Of a DNA stretch of 64,000 nucleotides, positions 1-8,527 are shown in pieces. The position numbers and the translations under genes were made by a program. The notes below the pieces were generated by a model, which searched no databases, was not told the DNA's origin, and saw only the letters and a list, made by a program, of their open reading frames with translations. The DNA is from Paludibacter propionicigenes WB4 (GTDB taxonomy: Bacteria; Bacteroidota; Bacteroidia; Bacteroidales; Paludibacteraceae). Each line of letters starts with the position of its first letter. Within the stretch, counting starts at the first letter, position 1. The DNA lies in contig NC_014734.1 in the NCBI RefSeq assembly GCF_000183135.1, forward strand, positions 1,922,001-1,986,000. The letters run 5' to 3'.

Positions 1-195
1 CTCATAGACAAGTACTCCAAAACTGCACTGATACAACAAAAACAAGGCGAGGCTATTATTGTACAAATACTCGACATTGCTCTATTGAGCGAGCAAGCCA
101 TTATCTGGGACGAGAATGACATCACCACTTACCAGGGAAAACGAGATGAAGTCATGAGCTCGTTGAAAAGGCTACAAAATCAATTGCTGGAATGA
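1..195 (+). CDS. C-terminal fragment of a mobile-element-type small protein (5' end outside window)
   Basis: The reading frame is open from the first base and stops with TGA at 193-195, leaving 64 residues of a charged, Gln- and Lys-rich protein with no membrane segment. The stop overlaps the ATG of the next small frame (ATGA), so the two were probably translated together. From memory the style resembles small BtgA-like transfer proteins of Bacteroides mobile elements. That is a weak impression, supported mainly by the RteA/RteB-like remnants just downstream. The start and total length cannot be seen. No function can be assigned with confidence. Confidence 0.45.
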   Translation, partial: LIDKYSKTALIQQKQGEAIIVQILDIALLSEQAIIWDENDITTYQGKRDEVMSSLKRLQNQLLE

Positions 196-380
196 AGTCA
201 ACATCGCCGTATTTGTTCTATTCTCACCTTACTTTCGGTCAAAAAAAAACTCAGACCCTTGCCATCGTGGAAGATTTGAAAGAGTTGCGGGCTAGCAAGA
301 AACTGATAAGTGAATGGATGCCTAACATTATTCAACAGACAAAACAAAATAAACAAAAGCTAGCGGAGCATAGAAGATGA
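192..380 (+). CDS. Small hypothetical protein in a decayed mobile-element operon
   Basis: A 62-residue basic, soluble frame that overlaps the preceding stop by four bases (ATGA) and whose own stop overlaps the next ATG at 377 in the same way. This tight double overlap argues that it was once a true gene in an operon. I do not recognise a family. Because both following genes are broken, this one may also be a truncated remnant. No signal peptide or transmembrane stretch is visible. Confidence 0.4.
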   Translation: MKSTSPYLFYSHLTFGQKKTQTLAIVEDLKELRASKKLISEWMPNIIQQTKQNKQKLAEHRR

Positions 381-718
381 ATGAAACTATCCTACATAAA
401 AATCAAGATAGTTCCGGTATCCTATCCCACTCTTTAGCGAACAACATGCTGCATATACAGAAGAAAAAAAGTGAGCTATTACTTTTACACATGGACAGCC
501 TAAACAGGTAGAATACCCAAATAGGCCGGTTAATAACGGAGTTCTACCATACAGCACAACTAAATGCGAAAGAAAAGTCGGACACCTATTTTCTCGGACA
601 GGAAAAAACTTTAAGGCTTATCTCCTACCTTGGTATTGGTACCATCCTATTTGCTATTGGGTTCTACCTTATCCTGCATATTGATATAAAAAAAGGATGC
701 GATACCGGATTCAACTAG
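377..718 (+). pseudogene. RteA-like membrane sensor kinase, degenerate N-terminal remnant
   Basis: Translation from the ATG at 377 gives a helical region ending HMDSLNR, then an in-frame TAG at 509-511. The same frame continues with a sensor-like helix (RLITEFYHTAQL) and one hydrophobic membrane span (about 610-680), and stops at 716-718. This arrangement resembles the N-terminus of RteA-type sensors of CTnDOT-family elements, which normally continue into a histidine-kinase domain. Here the kinase and the front half of the following regulator are missing: the frame runs straight into receiver remnants. The stop codon plus the deletion make it non-functional. RteA identity is inferred from family memory and from the RteB-like neighbour. 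Confidence 0.6.
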
Positions 719-1739
719 TGATGGTGACGGCGTGGAAGATATATTGAAGTGGATGAACAAACAACAAATTCGCATCCCTTTTATTGTGATGACAGAATAC
801 TCCGGTATATCTTCTGCTGTACAGGCCATGAAACTTGGTGCGGAGGACTATCTACCTAAGCCCGGAAATCCTGATAAGCTTTACAGTCTGCTTAGGGAAC
901 TGTTTCAACGAAAAAATAAACCAGAACGTACTATTATCTTTCGGCGCGAGAGTAAAGCCAGTGGCACGGAGCATTCATGCTGCAAGTCAACGGGCAAGTC
1001 AACCTTTCGTAGCCATCGATTGCGGGGCTATCCCGAAAGAATTGGCGGCTTCGGAGTTCTTTGGACACACTAAGGGAGCGTTCACAGGAGCAACGGATGA
1101 CAAACATGGCGTACTAAATAGTGCCAATGGAGGGACACTGTTTCTGGACGAGGTATGTAATCTTCCGTACGAGATACAGGCATTATTGCTAAGGGCATTG
1201 CAAGAACGCAGCTATCGCCCAATTGGAGGTAAATTGGAATTGAAGACCAATGTACGGATTATTGCTGCGAGTAACGAACATATTGGAAAAGCGATTGAAA
1301 CGGGACGTTTCCGGGAAGATTTGTACCACGCCTCTGTGAATTCACCATCACTGTTCCCTCTCTCGCAGAATGTAGGGAAGATATTCTGCCACTAGCAGAA
1401 TTCTTCCGGGGACAGAGTTGTATAGAATTTAGTAAAAAAGTCATCCGATTTGATGTGGAGACACAGAAAATAATGCAAGCTTATGAATGACCTGGAAATG
1501 TGCGGGAACTTCGGCATTGTGTCCGCAGTGCGGTACTATTGGTGGATAACGATACAGTTGGGAAAAAAGAACTGTATATTGACTTACAAGTAACGGCTGA
1601 CGGTTATGCTCTAAAAGCCGGAAACGAAGAACGGGAACACATTATCAAAGCACTTGATGCGACCCGGAATAACAAGGACCTGACCGCTAACTTACTAAAA
1701 ATTAGTCGCCCCACGCTTTATAAAAAAATGAGTTACTAA
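702..1739 (+). pseudogene. RteB-like sigma-54-dependent response regulator, multiply broken
   Basis: Pieces in three frames rebuild an NtrC-type regulator. First comes the back half of a receiver (about 702-900, with the GAEDYLPKP lysine motif). A sigma-54 AAA+ core follows, with GAFTGA (about 1075-1095), Walker B GGTLFLDE and FREDLYH. Last is a Fis-type helix-turn-helix ending ISRPTLYKKMSY at 1739. Visible lesions are: loss of the receiver front with its phospho-acceptor Asp; disruption around 940-985 where the Walker A motif should be; a one-base loss near 1330 after DLYH; and TGA at 1488-1490 replacing the Trp of the usual WPGNVREL motif. RteB activates excision and transfer genes in CTnDOT. 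This copy cannot be active. It marks an old conjugative element beside the catabolic locus. Confidence 0.8.
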
Positions 1740-1845
1740 ATCGTTACTAATAGAAATAATTGAATAATTAATTACCTGATAATTACGGAATAAAGGAGGA
1801 AAAGTTCATTTTTCTTCCTCTCTGCAAAATTTACCAACATCAAAT

Positions 1846-1900
1846 AAAAACTCATGAGATTGAAAATGTTGCATTGCATTTTCAATCCCGTGAGTTTTTT
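1846..1900. terminator. Hairpin terminator after the mobile-element remnant, possibly bidirectional
   Basis: An 11-bp perfect inner stem (1858-1868 with 1877-1887) surrounds an 8-base loop. It is extended by ACTCA/TGAGT and an A-run/T-run pair. The T-run at 1895-1900 suits plus-strand transcription from the RteB remnant, and the A-run at 1846-1850 would also serve minus-strand transcripts. Confidence 0.7.
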
Positions 1901-1957
1901 CTATATCATCCTTTTGCATGAGCTAATTATCCGTAGTGGATTCACAATGCCGCAAAT

Positions 1958-1985
1958 AAAAAGGCACAATTTCTTGTGCCTTTTT
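1958..1985 (-). terminator. Intrinsic terminator of the left minus-strand operon
   Basis: A perfect 12-bp stem (1958-1969 with 1974-1985) with a 4-base loop sits about 40 bases past the stop of the GH43 gene. Read on the minus strand the stem ends in five T. The rest of the 1740-2024 gap holds no gene that I can support. Confidence 0.75.
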
Positions 1986-2024
1986 GATATCAGAATTATT
2001 TGAGAGCATGTCTCTACAGTTTGA

Positions 2025-4085
2025 TTATTCTGCTGGTGATAACACTACTTTATAGGTTTTAATCAACCCTTTATAATCGCATTTAATCACAGCGGTACCA
2101 GTTTTCGAATCAGCCTGAGTAATATTTATTTTTACAGCAGGGTTGCTCGAAGAAGCTGTTACATTTGGTGTTGCAGTAGCACTGGCTGGAACTTTGTAAG
2201 TAGCCTGATAAATATCATACCCAACAATACCGTTGGCATTTGTAGATCTAACCGGAGTTTCAGGCACAACTATCGCTTCACCGTTCACCTTAATGCTTAC
2301 ACGAGGTGTAACAGGACGAACAATTTCCTTTTTGGCGGAGCTGAATCCTAATCCAATTAAATCGAATAGGCCTTCATTTTCAGCACCTTCTGCTACAAGG
2401 TATACAGCATGTTTCTTTCCTAGTTTATCAACAACTGATGAAACATCTATCGTAAACTTTGTGGTTTCCTGAACTGAATTTGCAGGAACATCAATCACGC
2501 CTATTTTTTTACCTTTCCATGTAGCATTGTCCCACGGTCCGTCTATCCAAACGTTGACTTTAAATGCATTTTTGGTTTTTGGAGTAAGGAAAAGATTGAA
2601 AGCGGTTTTGTTTCCAACTTTTACACCTTCAAAAGCTTTCAATCCTTTAGTATCTTTGGCAAGACCTCCAAAACCGAAATATTTATATCCAATAATGTTA
2701 CCATTCTTTACCGCGGTTATAGGCATATTGTTGTCCCAAATATCCCACGAATCCTGTTGACTTCCAATGTTTGAAAGATAGCAAGCATATCCGGCTGAAT
2801 AGTATTGATAAGGATCAAGACCATAAATATGGAAACCTTCAGAAGTAACTTCTGCTCCGGTATACTCTTTACTCTGACTATCTTTAGCAGTCCATATATT
2901 ATCTTTCGCATAAGGGTCATATGCTCTGATAACAACTTTTCCTCCATCGGTTACCGATTTCTTATCCCACTTAATAGTGACCGGAGCAACCATTGCCTGA
3001 CGAGCATATCCGAATCCTCTAGGTGGTCTGTGATAGAAAACATACCATTGATTATTGATTTGCTGGATACTACCATGGGTATTGTGTCCTGCATTGGTTG
3101 TTTGAAGCTTAGTTCCATCCTCATTCAGAACAACACCACGTGAATCTACAAGTACACCGCCACTTTTCCATGGGCCTAGCGGTGAATCGCTAAATGCATA
3201 ACGCAAAGCAGAGTTCGATCTGCCTAATCCATATTCAGTACCTGAATATCCGCTATACACCCAAATGTATTTGTTATCTATCTTGCGTATAGAAGCAGCT
3301 TCAAAAAAGGCGAATGAAGTAGCATCCTGATCCGGATAAACATTGGTTTGAAAACGATTAATAGCCTGAGTTCCGGGCTTGAGTGAATACATCGTTTTTT
3401 GATCCAACTCACCTGCGGACGAGGTTTGGAATCCCCAGTAACCATAAACACGATATCCCTTCTCAAAATCTGGATCTTTTTTATCAGTAACGTAATCAAC
3501 AAGTATTCCAGGATCAAATCCCAAGGTACTCCCCGGAATTGTTTTGGTTCCATCTTGTGTAATATTGACAGGAGTAAATGGTCCATCAGGACGATCGCCT
3601 TTACAAACCATTGCTTCTCTGTTACGACCGCGGCTATGTGGGTACAAATAATATACCTTTTTGCCGTCTTTCCCTTTTACTTCAACCAAGTCGGGAGCAT
3701 ACATTACATCCCACTGTCCATCGATCGGATAGGTAAAAATAGGGCCTTCATCGCGCCAGCTGGTCAGATCCTCAACAGGTGCCGACCAAGCCCGAATGTC
3801 AGGGCCACAATAGCTATTAAATCTGACATCGTGCGAACCGATAATATAAGCACGGTATTTCCCGGGATTGTCCGGATCTTCAAAAACACGTGGTTCTCCG
3901 TCCGGCAAATGTTCCCACAACGGTAAGTAAGGATTACCTGCTAAAGTATGCGTGAATTTGTTACTCGACTTGGCTTTTGTAGCAGAAGTGGTTTGTGCTT
4001 TAACTCCATTTACCACAAACAAAAACATAGCGGTAAACAATGACATCGCCAATGTTTTTTTTAAAATAGAAAAGTTTCTTTTCAT
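2025..4085 (-). CDS. Secreted GH43-type glycoside hydrolase with C-terminal beta domains
   Basis: Probable exo- or debranching enzyme releasing arabinose or xylose from xylan side chains in the periplasm. This 686-residue protein has a signal peptide (1-30, ending VKA before Gln). Its five-bladed propeller domain (about 45-400) has the GH43 pattern: base Asp62 in a PDGEP motif, pKa-tuning Asp191 in GFDPG, and acid Glu262. Residues about 405-600 form a carbohydrate-binding-like beta-sandwich, and about 600-686 an Ig-like module. The gene is the last of its operon and is followed by a hairpin terminator. The PDGEP version of the base motif differs from the ADPAP version in the other GH43 genes here, so it belongs to a different subfamily. 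Exact substrate cannot be read from sequence. Confidence 0.87.
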   Translation of the reverse strand: MKRNFSILKKTLAMSLFTAMFLFVVNGVKAQTTSATKAKSSNKFTHTLAGNPYLPLWEHLPDGEPRVFEDPDNPGKYRAYIIGSHDVRFNSYCGPDIRAWSAPVEDLTSWRDEGPIFTYPIDGQWDVMYAPDLVEVKGKDGKKVYYLYPHSRGRNREAMVCKGDRPDGPFTPVNITQDGTKTIPGSTLGFDPGILVDYVTDKKDPDFEKGYRVYGYWGFQTSSAGELDQKTMYSLKPGTQAINRFQTNVYPDQDATSFAFFEAASIRKIDNKYIWVYSGYSGTEYGLGRSNSALRYAFSDSPLGPWKSGGVLVDSRGVVLNEDGTKLQTTNAGHNTHGSIQQINNQWYVFYHRPPRGFGYARQAMVAPVTIKWDKKSVTDGGKVVIRAYDPYAKDNIWTAKDSQSKEYTGAEVTSEGFHIYGLDPYQYYSAGYACYLSNIGSQQDSWDIWDNNMPITAVKNGNIIGYKYFGFGGLAKDTKGLKAFEGVKVGNKTAFNLFLTPKTKNAFKVNVWIDGPWDNATWKGKKIGVIDVPANSVQETTKFTIDVSSVVDKLGKKHAVYLVAEGAENEGLFDLIGLGFSSAKKEIVRPVTPRVSIKVNGEAIVVPETPVRSTNANGIVGYDIYQATYKVPASATATPNVTASSSNPAVKINITQADSKTGTAVIKCDYKGLIKTYKVVLSPAE

Positions 4086-4192
4086 TCTTGATTTTTATAT
4101 AATGTTTATAATTAGTTATTTTCGGATTAATTGTTCTCTTTTTTTGATTTTGCCTTAATAGATATCATTCAAGGCTATTTATAGACGATCAA

Positions 4193-6802
4193 TCAGAAAC
4201 TAAGTTTAATTTGTTTGCCCAGATACGAGACTTTTTTTCCGGCTGCATTGGTATTTATTCCAAAGCCTTTATTCTCATCAACTAATACAACATTAAAGAT
4301 TCGTTTCTTCAGGCTGCCCGAATAATTTCCTTTTTTGTCTCCAATGGTAAGCGATTGAGTCTTCTCATTCCAATGGAAAGAAATAGTGGAGTATTTACCT
4401 TTTTCGTAATTGTAATTATCGCCTTCGTCTTCATACAATGTAAATCCACCATTGGCACCTTTGTAAATCCGAATTTCAAGCGTGTCAGATTTTTCGGCAG
4501 TAGATTGAATAATTTTACCCATCGGAATAATAGAGCCCGCTTTTACAAACAAAGGAATTCTATCCAACGGAGCAGCCGTTTTCACCGTTTGTCCACCTTT
4601 GAATTGTTTCCCTGTCCAGAAATCAAACCAACCTGCAGATTTAGGTAAATAAACATTCCATTCAGTTGCATTGGCTTCGGTCACAGGTGCTGTCAGAATT
4701 GATTTACCAAACATATACTGGAACTGACGGCTAACCGCATCAGCATCTCCATTAAAGTCCATCACTAACGGACGCATCATAGTTGAACCATTTTTGGTAA
4801 CCTGCCATGCTTCGGAATAAATATACGGAAGCAATCGGTAACGCAGATTCAGCATTTTACGCATATTGTCTTCTACTTTCTGCCCAAATTTCCAAGGTTC
4901 GGTTTCTGTTTGATAACCATGCATACGGAAAATCGGACTCATTGCGCCCCACTGATACCAGCGGGTCAATAGTTCGTGGTATTTTTCGTCGGTGTATTGC
5001 GTACGTCCGGGACGGAAAAATCCACCTATATCGGTAGTCCAGTATGGCATTCCGGTGATGGTATAGTTTAATCCGGCCACAATTTGATTTCTGAACACAT
5101 CCCATGTATAACCAATATCACCGGACCAATTGATGACACCGTAACGTTGCTGTCCTGAGAAAGCCGAACGGGTAAGTATACAAACCCGCTTGTCGGACGA
5201 AGCTTCGCGCTGCCCTTCATACACAGCCTGACTAACCATCAGTGGATAAGTTAGACGATAAAAGTCACCTGCTCCTATAAATGTTTTTTCTCCTTTCAAA
5301 GCATCATTTTCGGGCTCTACAGCATCCATCCACCATGAATCAACTCCATTATCAAACATATTTACTTTCAATGTATTCCAATATTCTTTCCGGGTTTCAG
5401 GATTAAAATAATCCAACCATTTAGTGTTGGGGATAAATCGGTTTTTAGCCACATACTCTTTTCCTATTGCTGAATTCTTATCAGGGTTCGACCAGATTGA
5501 GATATTAAAGTGTGCATTCAAATCATGTAATTCCTTGATAAAACCAGCTGGATTTGGGTAATTCTTTTCATCAAACTGAGGAACTCCCCAGCCTCTGTTG
5601 CCCCAGTATTGCCAATCCTGAACGATTACATCCACCGGAAGATTCCTTTTGCGAAATTCTTTAATTGTTTCTACCAAATGCGTTCCAGATGTGTAACGCT
5701 CCCGACATTGCCAGAAACCATAAGCCCATTTAGGGAACATGGGTGCATTGCCCGATAAATTCCGGTAAGAAGCAATCACATCATCGGCGGATGGTCCGTA
5801 AAACACAATATAATCCAAAGCCTTAGCAACCGGCGAGCGGAATGTAGCAGAATTGTCGCTCTGTCTCCACGACAGTTTAGGTGTATTATTCGATTTACAA
5901 AGCACTTGGACCTGATGTTCACCTGCTTTTAGATTGACCAATGCTCCGGCAGTAGGTGGAAGCCACATATTGCTTTGATCCATGCAAGGCTTTCCATCTA
6001 TGACCACAAAATGACGGTTACCCATATCGCCAAGATCAAGGAAAATGGAATATTCACCGTCAGCAGGGACATTAAACTTCCCTTGGTATAATGATTGATT
6101 CTGGGATACTTTTTGGGTTCCGGAAGTAGTAGTTACCTCTGCCATTTGAGCATTTCCGTTGGTTGATTGCTCTTGTTTGTTTAAAGCAATAGAATTATCC
6201 GCCGGATTAAAATCGGTAAGGCCGTACTGATGCCACAACAAACCATATCCTTTGCTTGAATAAATGAACGGAATAGCAATCTGCGTATTTACCTGTGTCA
6301 GCCTACGAGCTACATTTTTCAGGTTATATTGTCCATCCTGAAATTGTCCCAAGCCAAAAACTGACTCGTCTGCAGGCGATTCAAAACTTTGCTCAACAGC
6401 AAAACAGGATTCGCCCTGAATAACATCAGGAGTGAGTTTACGGGTTCCGGCTTTCTCGCTCAGAAAAACCTTGCCGGTCTTGTCAGCATACGATAGTGTA
6501 CCGGTTTGCTTATCCAGCAATACGGTAATTTTAGGTACTTTAATTTCAAGTTTGGAAGGCGAATCGACAACCTGAAAAACAGGATTTACTGTCCCTGCTG
6601 TAAAAACAAGCTCCGGTAAATTTCCCTCTGACACTTTGTAAAATTTAATTCTTACGGCATTGTCGGACAAAGGAGAAATGCTGAGCGTTCCATCCGCTAA
6701 GGTCACATTTACCCGGTCGGATAATTGTTTGAAGCTTTTTACAATTTGCCCCTGACATAGAAGAGGAAAAAGTCCAGCTAATAATAAAAATTTTAATTTC
6801 AT
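4193..6802 (-). CDS. GH31 alpha-glycosidase (alpha-xylosidase type) with inserted PA14 domain
   Basis: Retaining alpha-glycosidase, 869 residues, with a short signal peptide (1-18). An N-terminal beta-sandwich (about 20-220) precedes a PA14 lectin-like domain (about 222-325). The catalytic barrel begins near 350 with the motifs of the family: nucleophile Asp493 in WWMDAVEPE and acid/base Asp562 in WSGDIG. The distal beta domains contain the LYEDEGDNYNYEKG signature. A PA14 domain at this place is known from xyloglucan alpha-xylosidases of Bacteroides. In this xylan-directed locus it may instead remove alpha-xylose from galactosyl- or arabinosyl side chains (inference). It is separated from the upstream GH10 by about 300 bases, so it could have its own promoter. 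Confidence 0.93.
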   Translation of the reverse strand: MKLKFLLLAGLFPLLCQGQIVKSFKQLSDRVNVTLADGTLSISPLSDNAVRIKFYKVSEGNLPELVFTAGTVNPVFQVVDSPSKLEIKVPKITVLLDKQTGTLSYADKTGKVFLSEKAGTRKLTPDVIQGESCFAVEQSFESPADESVFGLGQFQDGQYNLKNVARRLTQVNTQIAIPFIYSSKGYGLLWHQYGLTDFNPADNSIALNKQEQSTNGNAQMAEVTTTSGTQKVSQNQSLYQGKFNVPADGEYSIFLDLGDMGNRHFVVIDGKPCMDQSNMWLPPTAGALVNLKAGEHQVQVLCKSNNTPKLSWRQSDNSATFRSPVAKALDYIVFYGPSADDVIASYRNLSGNAPMFPKWAYGFWQCRERYTSGTHLVETIKEFRKRNLPVDVIVQDWQYWGNRGWGVPQFDEKNYPNPAGFIKELHDLNAHFNISIWSNPDKNSAIGKEYVAKNRFIPNTKWLDYFNPETRKEYWNTLKVNMFDNGVDSWWMDAVEPENDALKGEKTFIGAGDFYRLTYPLMVSQAVYEGQREASSDKRVCILTRSAFSGQQRYGVINWSGDIGYTWDVFRNQIVAGLNYTITGMPYWTTDIGGFFRPGRTQYTDEKYHELLTRWYQWGAMSPIFRMHGYQTETEPWKFGQKVEDNMRKMLNLRYRLLPYIYSEAWQVTKNGSTMMRPLVMDFNGDADAVSRQFQYMFGKSILTAPVTEANATEWNVYLPKSAGWFDFWTGKQFKGGQTVKTAAPLDRIPLFVKAGSIIPMGKIIQSTAEKSDTLEIRIYKGANGGFTLYEDEGDNYNYEKGKYSTISFHWNEKTQSLTIGDKKGNYSGSLKKRIFNVVLVDENKGFGINTNAAGKKVSYLGKQIKLSF

Positions 6803-7101
6803 ATTTTGTTGATATTTATGTATTAGTTTTCTTATTACATGTTGATTTACAGCACATAGACTGAGTGAAAACTTGACTTTCTGTCGAAATATCTTTTGAA
6901 TTAAAAGTAAATGTTTTACGATACCATCCCACCCCTCCTACTGTATATACCCGGTGGCAGTAGTTTTCTTGCTTTCCTTCGAAGAATTACTGAGTCAAAA
7001 AGCAGGTAATAAATAACAGTATTATCGGGGTGCGATGGTTCATAATTATTTGATTTTATGTTTATTCTTATAAAAACAAATTTACTTATAGAAAAACAGA
7101 T
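6803..7101. other. 299-base intergenic region, no gene seen
   Basis: AT-rich spacer between two minus-strand genes (GH10 upstream, GH31 downstream). No open frame with coding character is seen. A minus-strand TAAATTTG at 7077-7084 matches the Bacteroides -7 consensus TAnnTTTG, but no -33 element is evident and the resulting leader would be about 270 bases. An internal promoter for the GH31 gene is possible but unproven. Confidence 0.3.
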
Positions 7102-8319
7102 TTATTTCGCTTTGCTTGCTTCAATAACCGCTTTATAGGCTGGTTTTGGATTCAATTCTCCATCAAATAAAAGCGCATCCTGTCCACGACGCCATGAGCG
7201 AGTATCGCTAAGTCCCCAGAAAGTTACACGTTCAATCACCTTGGAATGTTTCATGAAAATTTCGAATAGTTTCTTGTATACTTCAGCTTGTTTTATATAG
7301 TTTTCAACCGGAATTTTTCTGTCGCCCTGATTCACGCTAAAAGCACCACTGTTCTCCCCAGTTGCAGTTACGTCAAGTTCTGTGATAGAGACCTTCAATC
7401 CCAACGATGCGTAGTTTTCAATGGCTTTTTCAACGTCGGCAAGGTTAGTATCCAAGTGCCAGTGTCCTTGAATTCCAACACCTGTGATAGGAGCACCTTC
7501 TTTGATGAGACGCTTAAGCAACAACATAGAGCTTGCGTGTTTTCCTTTGTTTTGAACTGCACCCTGTTCGATGTTGTAGTCGTTATAGTATAATTTAGCT
7601 TTAGGGTCGGCTTCATGCGCCCATTTAAATGCTTTGGCTAATACTTCCGGTCCAACAACTTTATACCAACTGAAATTTCGAAGGTTCTCTGTAGAACCAT
7701 CACCACCATCGGCAATAGATTCATTGAACACATCCCAACCAATAATGCGTCCTTTGTATCGTCCAACCACAGTTTTGATATGTTTTTCCAAACGCTCCAG
7801 CGCAACTTCTTTGCTCGCCAAATCCCCTTTGATACCGCGTGCCCACATTTCATCCATTGTAGGACGTGGTGCATTTGGATCAAAATTCGGTCTTGCTCCC
7901 GGTCGTCTTGGAGGCTGACCTTGTTGAGGTTGTTGAGTTTCTTCTGTTTTTGGGTTTACTGCCTGAAAAAACCAGTTCGGAGTCTGTGAATGCCAGCCTA
8001 AAGTATGTCCCCATACTTTTAACCCGTTTTTCTGACACCAATCAAGCATCGCATCGGCTGTTTTGAAGTTATAAACATCTTCCGATGGATGAAGCGACTG
8101 CGGTTTCATGCAGTTTTCAGGAGTAACGATGTCGTACTGCGCTTTAATACTTGCCTGATAGGCATCATTATTCGATGTAAGATCATCAGCACAACCGATA
8201 AGAAATTTTCCGTGAAATGCTTGTTTTAGCGTCTTCAGGGACGCATTGTCCTGACCATGTACAGAGACTGCTAAAGCCTCAATCAGGATAAATCCTGCAA
8301 TAAAAAATTTTTTCATCAT
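7102..8319 (-). CDS. GH10 endo-beta-1,4-xylanase with Pro/Arg-rich loop
   Basis: Cuts beta-1,4-xylan backbones. It has 405 residues, a signal peptide (1-22, ending VHG before Gln), and then a single GH10 barrel. The acid/base is Glu200 (WDVFNES) and the nucleophile Glu314 (ITELDV). Substrate-site motifs WGHTLGWHSQTPNWF and YYNDYN are intact. Residues 124-153 hold an unusual Gln/Pro/Arg-rich loop between beta-strand 3 and the next helix. It has no lipobox, so it looks periplasmic or released rather than surface-anchored. A second GH10 lies at 38157. The gene is preceded by a 208-base gap containing nested inverted repeats. Confidence 0.96.
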   Translation of the reverse strand: MMKKFFIAGFILIEALAVSVHGQDNASLKTLKQAFHGKFLIGCADDLTSNNDAYQASIKAQYDIVTPENCMKPQSLHPSEDVYNFKTADAMLDWCQKNGLKVWGHTLGWHSQTPNWFFQAVNPKTEETQQPQQGQPPRRPGARPNFDPNAPRPTMDEMWARGIKGDLASKEVALERLEKHIKTVVGRYKGRIIGWDVFNESIADGGDGSTENLRNFSWYKVVGPEVLAKAFKWAHEADPKAKLYYNDYNIEQGAVQNKGKHASSMLLLKRLIKEGAPITGVGIQGHWHLDTNLADVEKAIENYASLGLKVSITELDVTATGENSGAFSVNQGDRKIPVENYIKQAEVYKKLFEIFMKHSKVIERVTFWGLSDTRSWRRGQDALLFDGELNPKPAYKAVIEASKAK

Positions 8320-8404
8320 AATGTATTATATTTAGTTAGTTATTATTGACTAATAGTTAAATAGCTATATTTTCTCAATAATTTTGTGCTTTTGACATGC
8401 TGCC

Positions 8405-8505
8405 AATCAGTTTTGAAGGTTATATCTCTAAATATGCTTTAGTGGCTTGGCTTCAGCTAAAAAGCTAAAACCAAGTACAACTAAAACACAGATCAAAAAC
8501 TGATT
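8405..8505 (-). other. Nested inverted repeats in the leader of the GH10 gene
   Basis: An outer 12-bp inverted repeat with a one-base bulge (8405-8416 with 8493-8505) encloses an inner stem with CTTGG/CCAAG and AGCT/AGCT arms around an AAAA loop (8446-8475). It lies between the GH31 stop and the GH10 start. There is no T-run after the inner stem, so it is not a standard terminator. It may be an mRNA processing or stability element. Confidence 0.4.
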
Positions 8506-8527
8506 AATCTGTAAATCAATAGCATTT

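Noticed and set aside
3399-3926. 175-residue frame antisense to the GH43 at 2025
   Set aside because: Shadow frame opposite a gene with intact catalytic motifs; composition is not protein-like.
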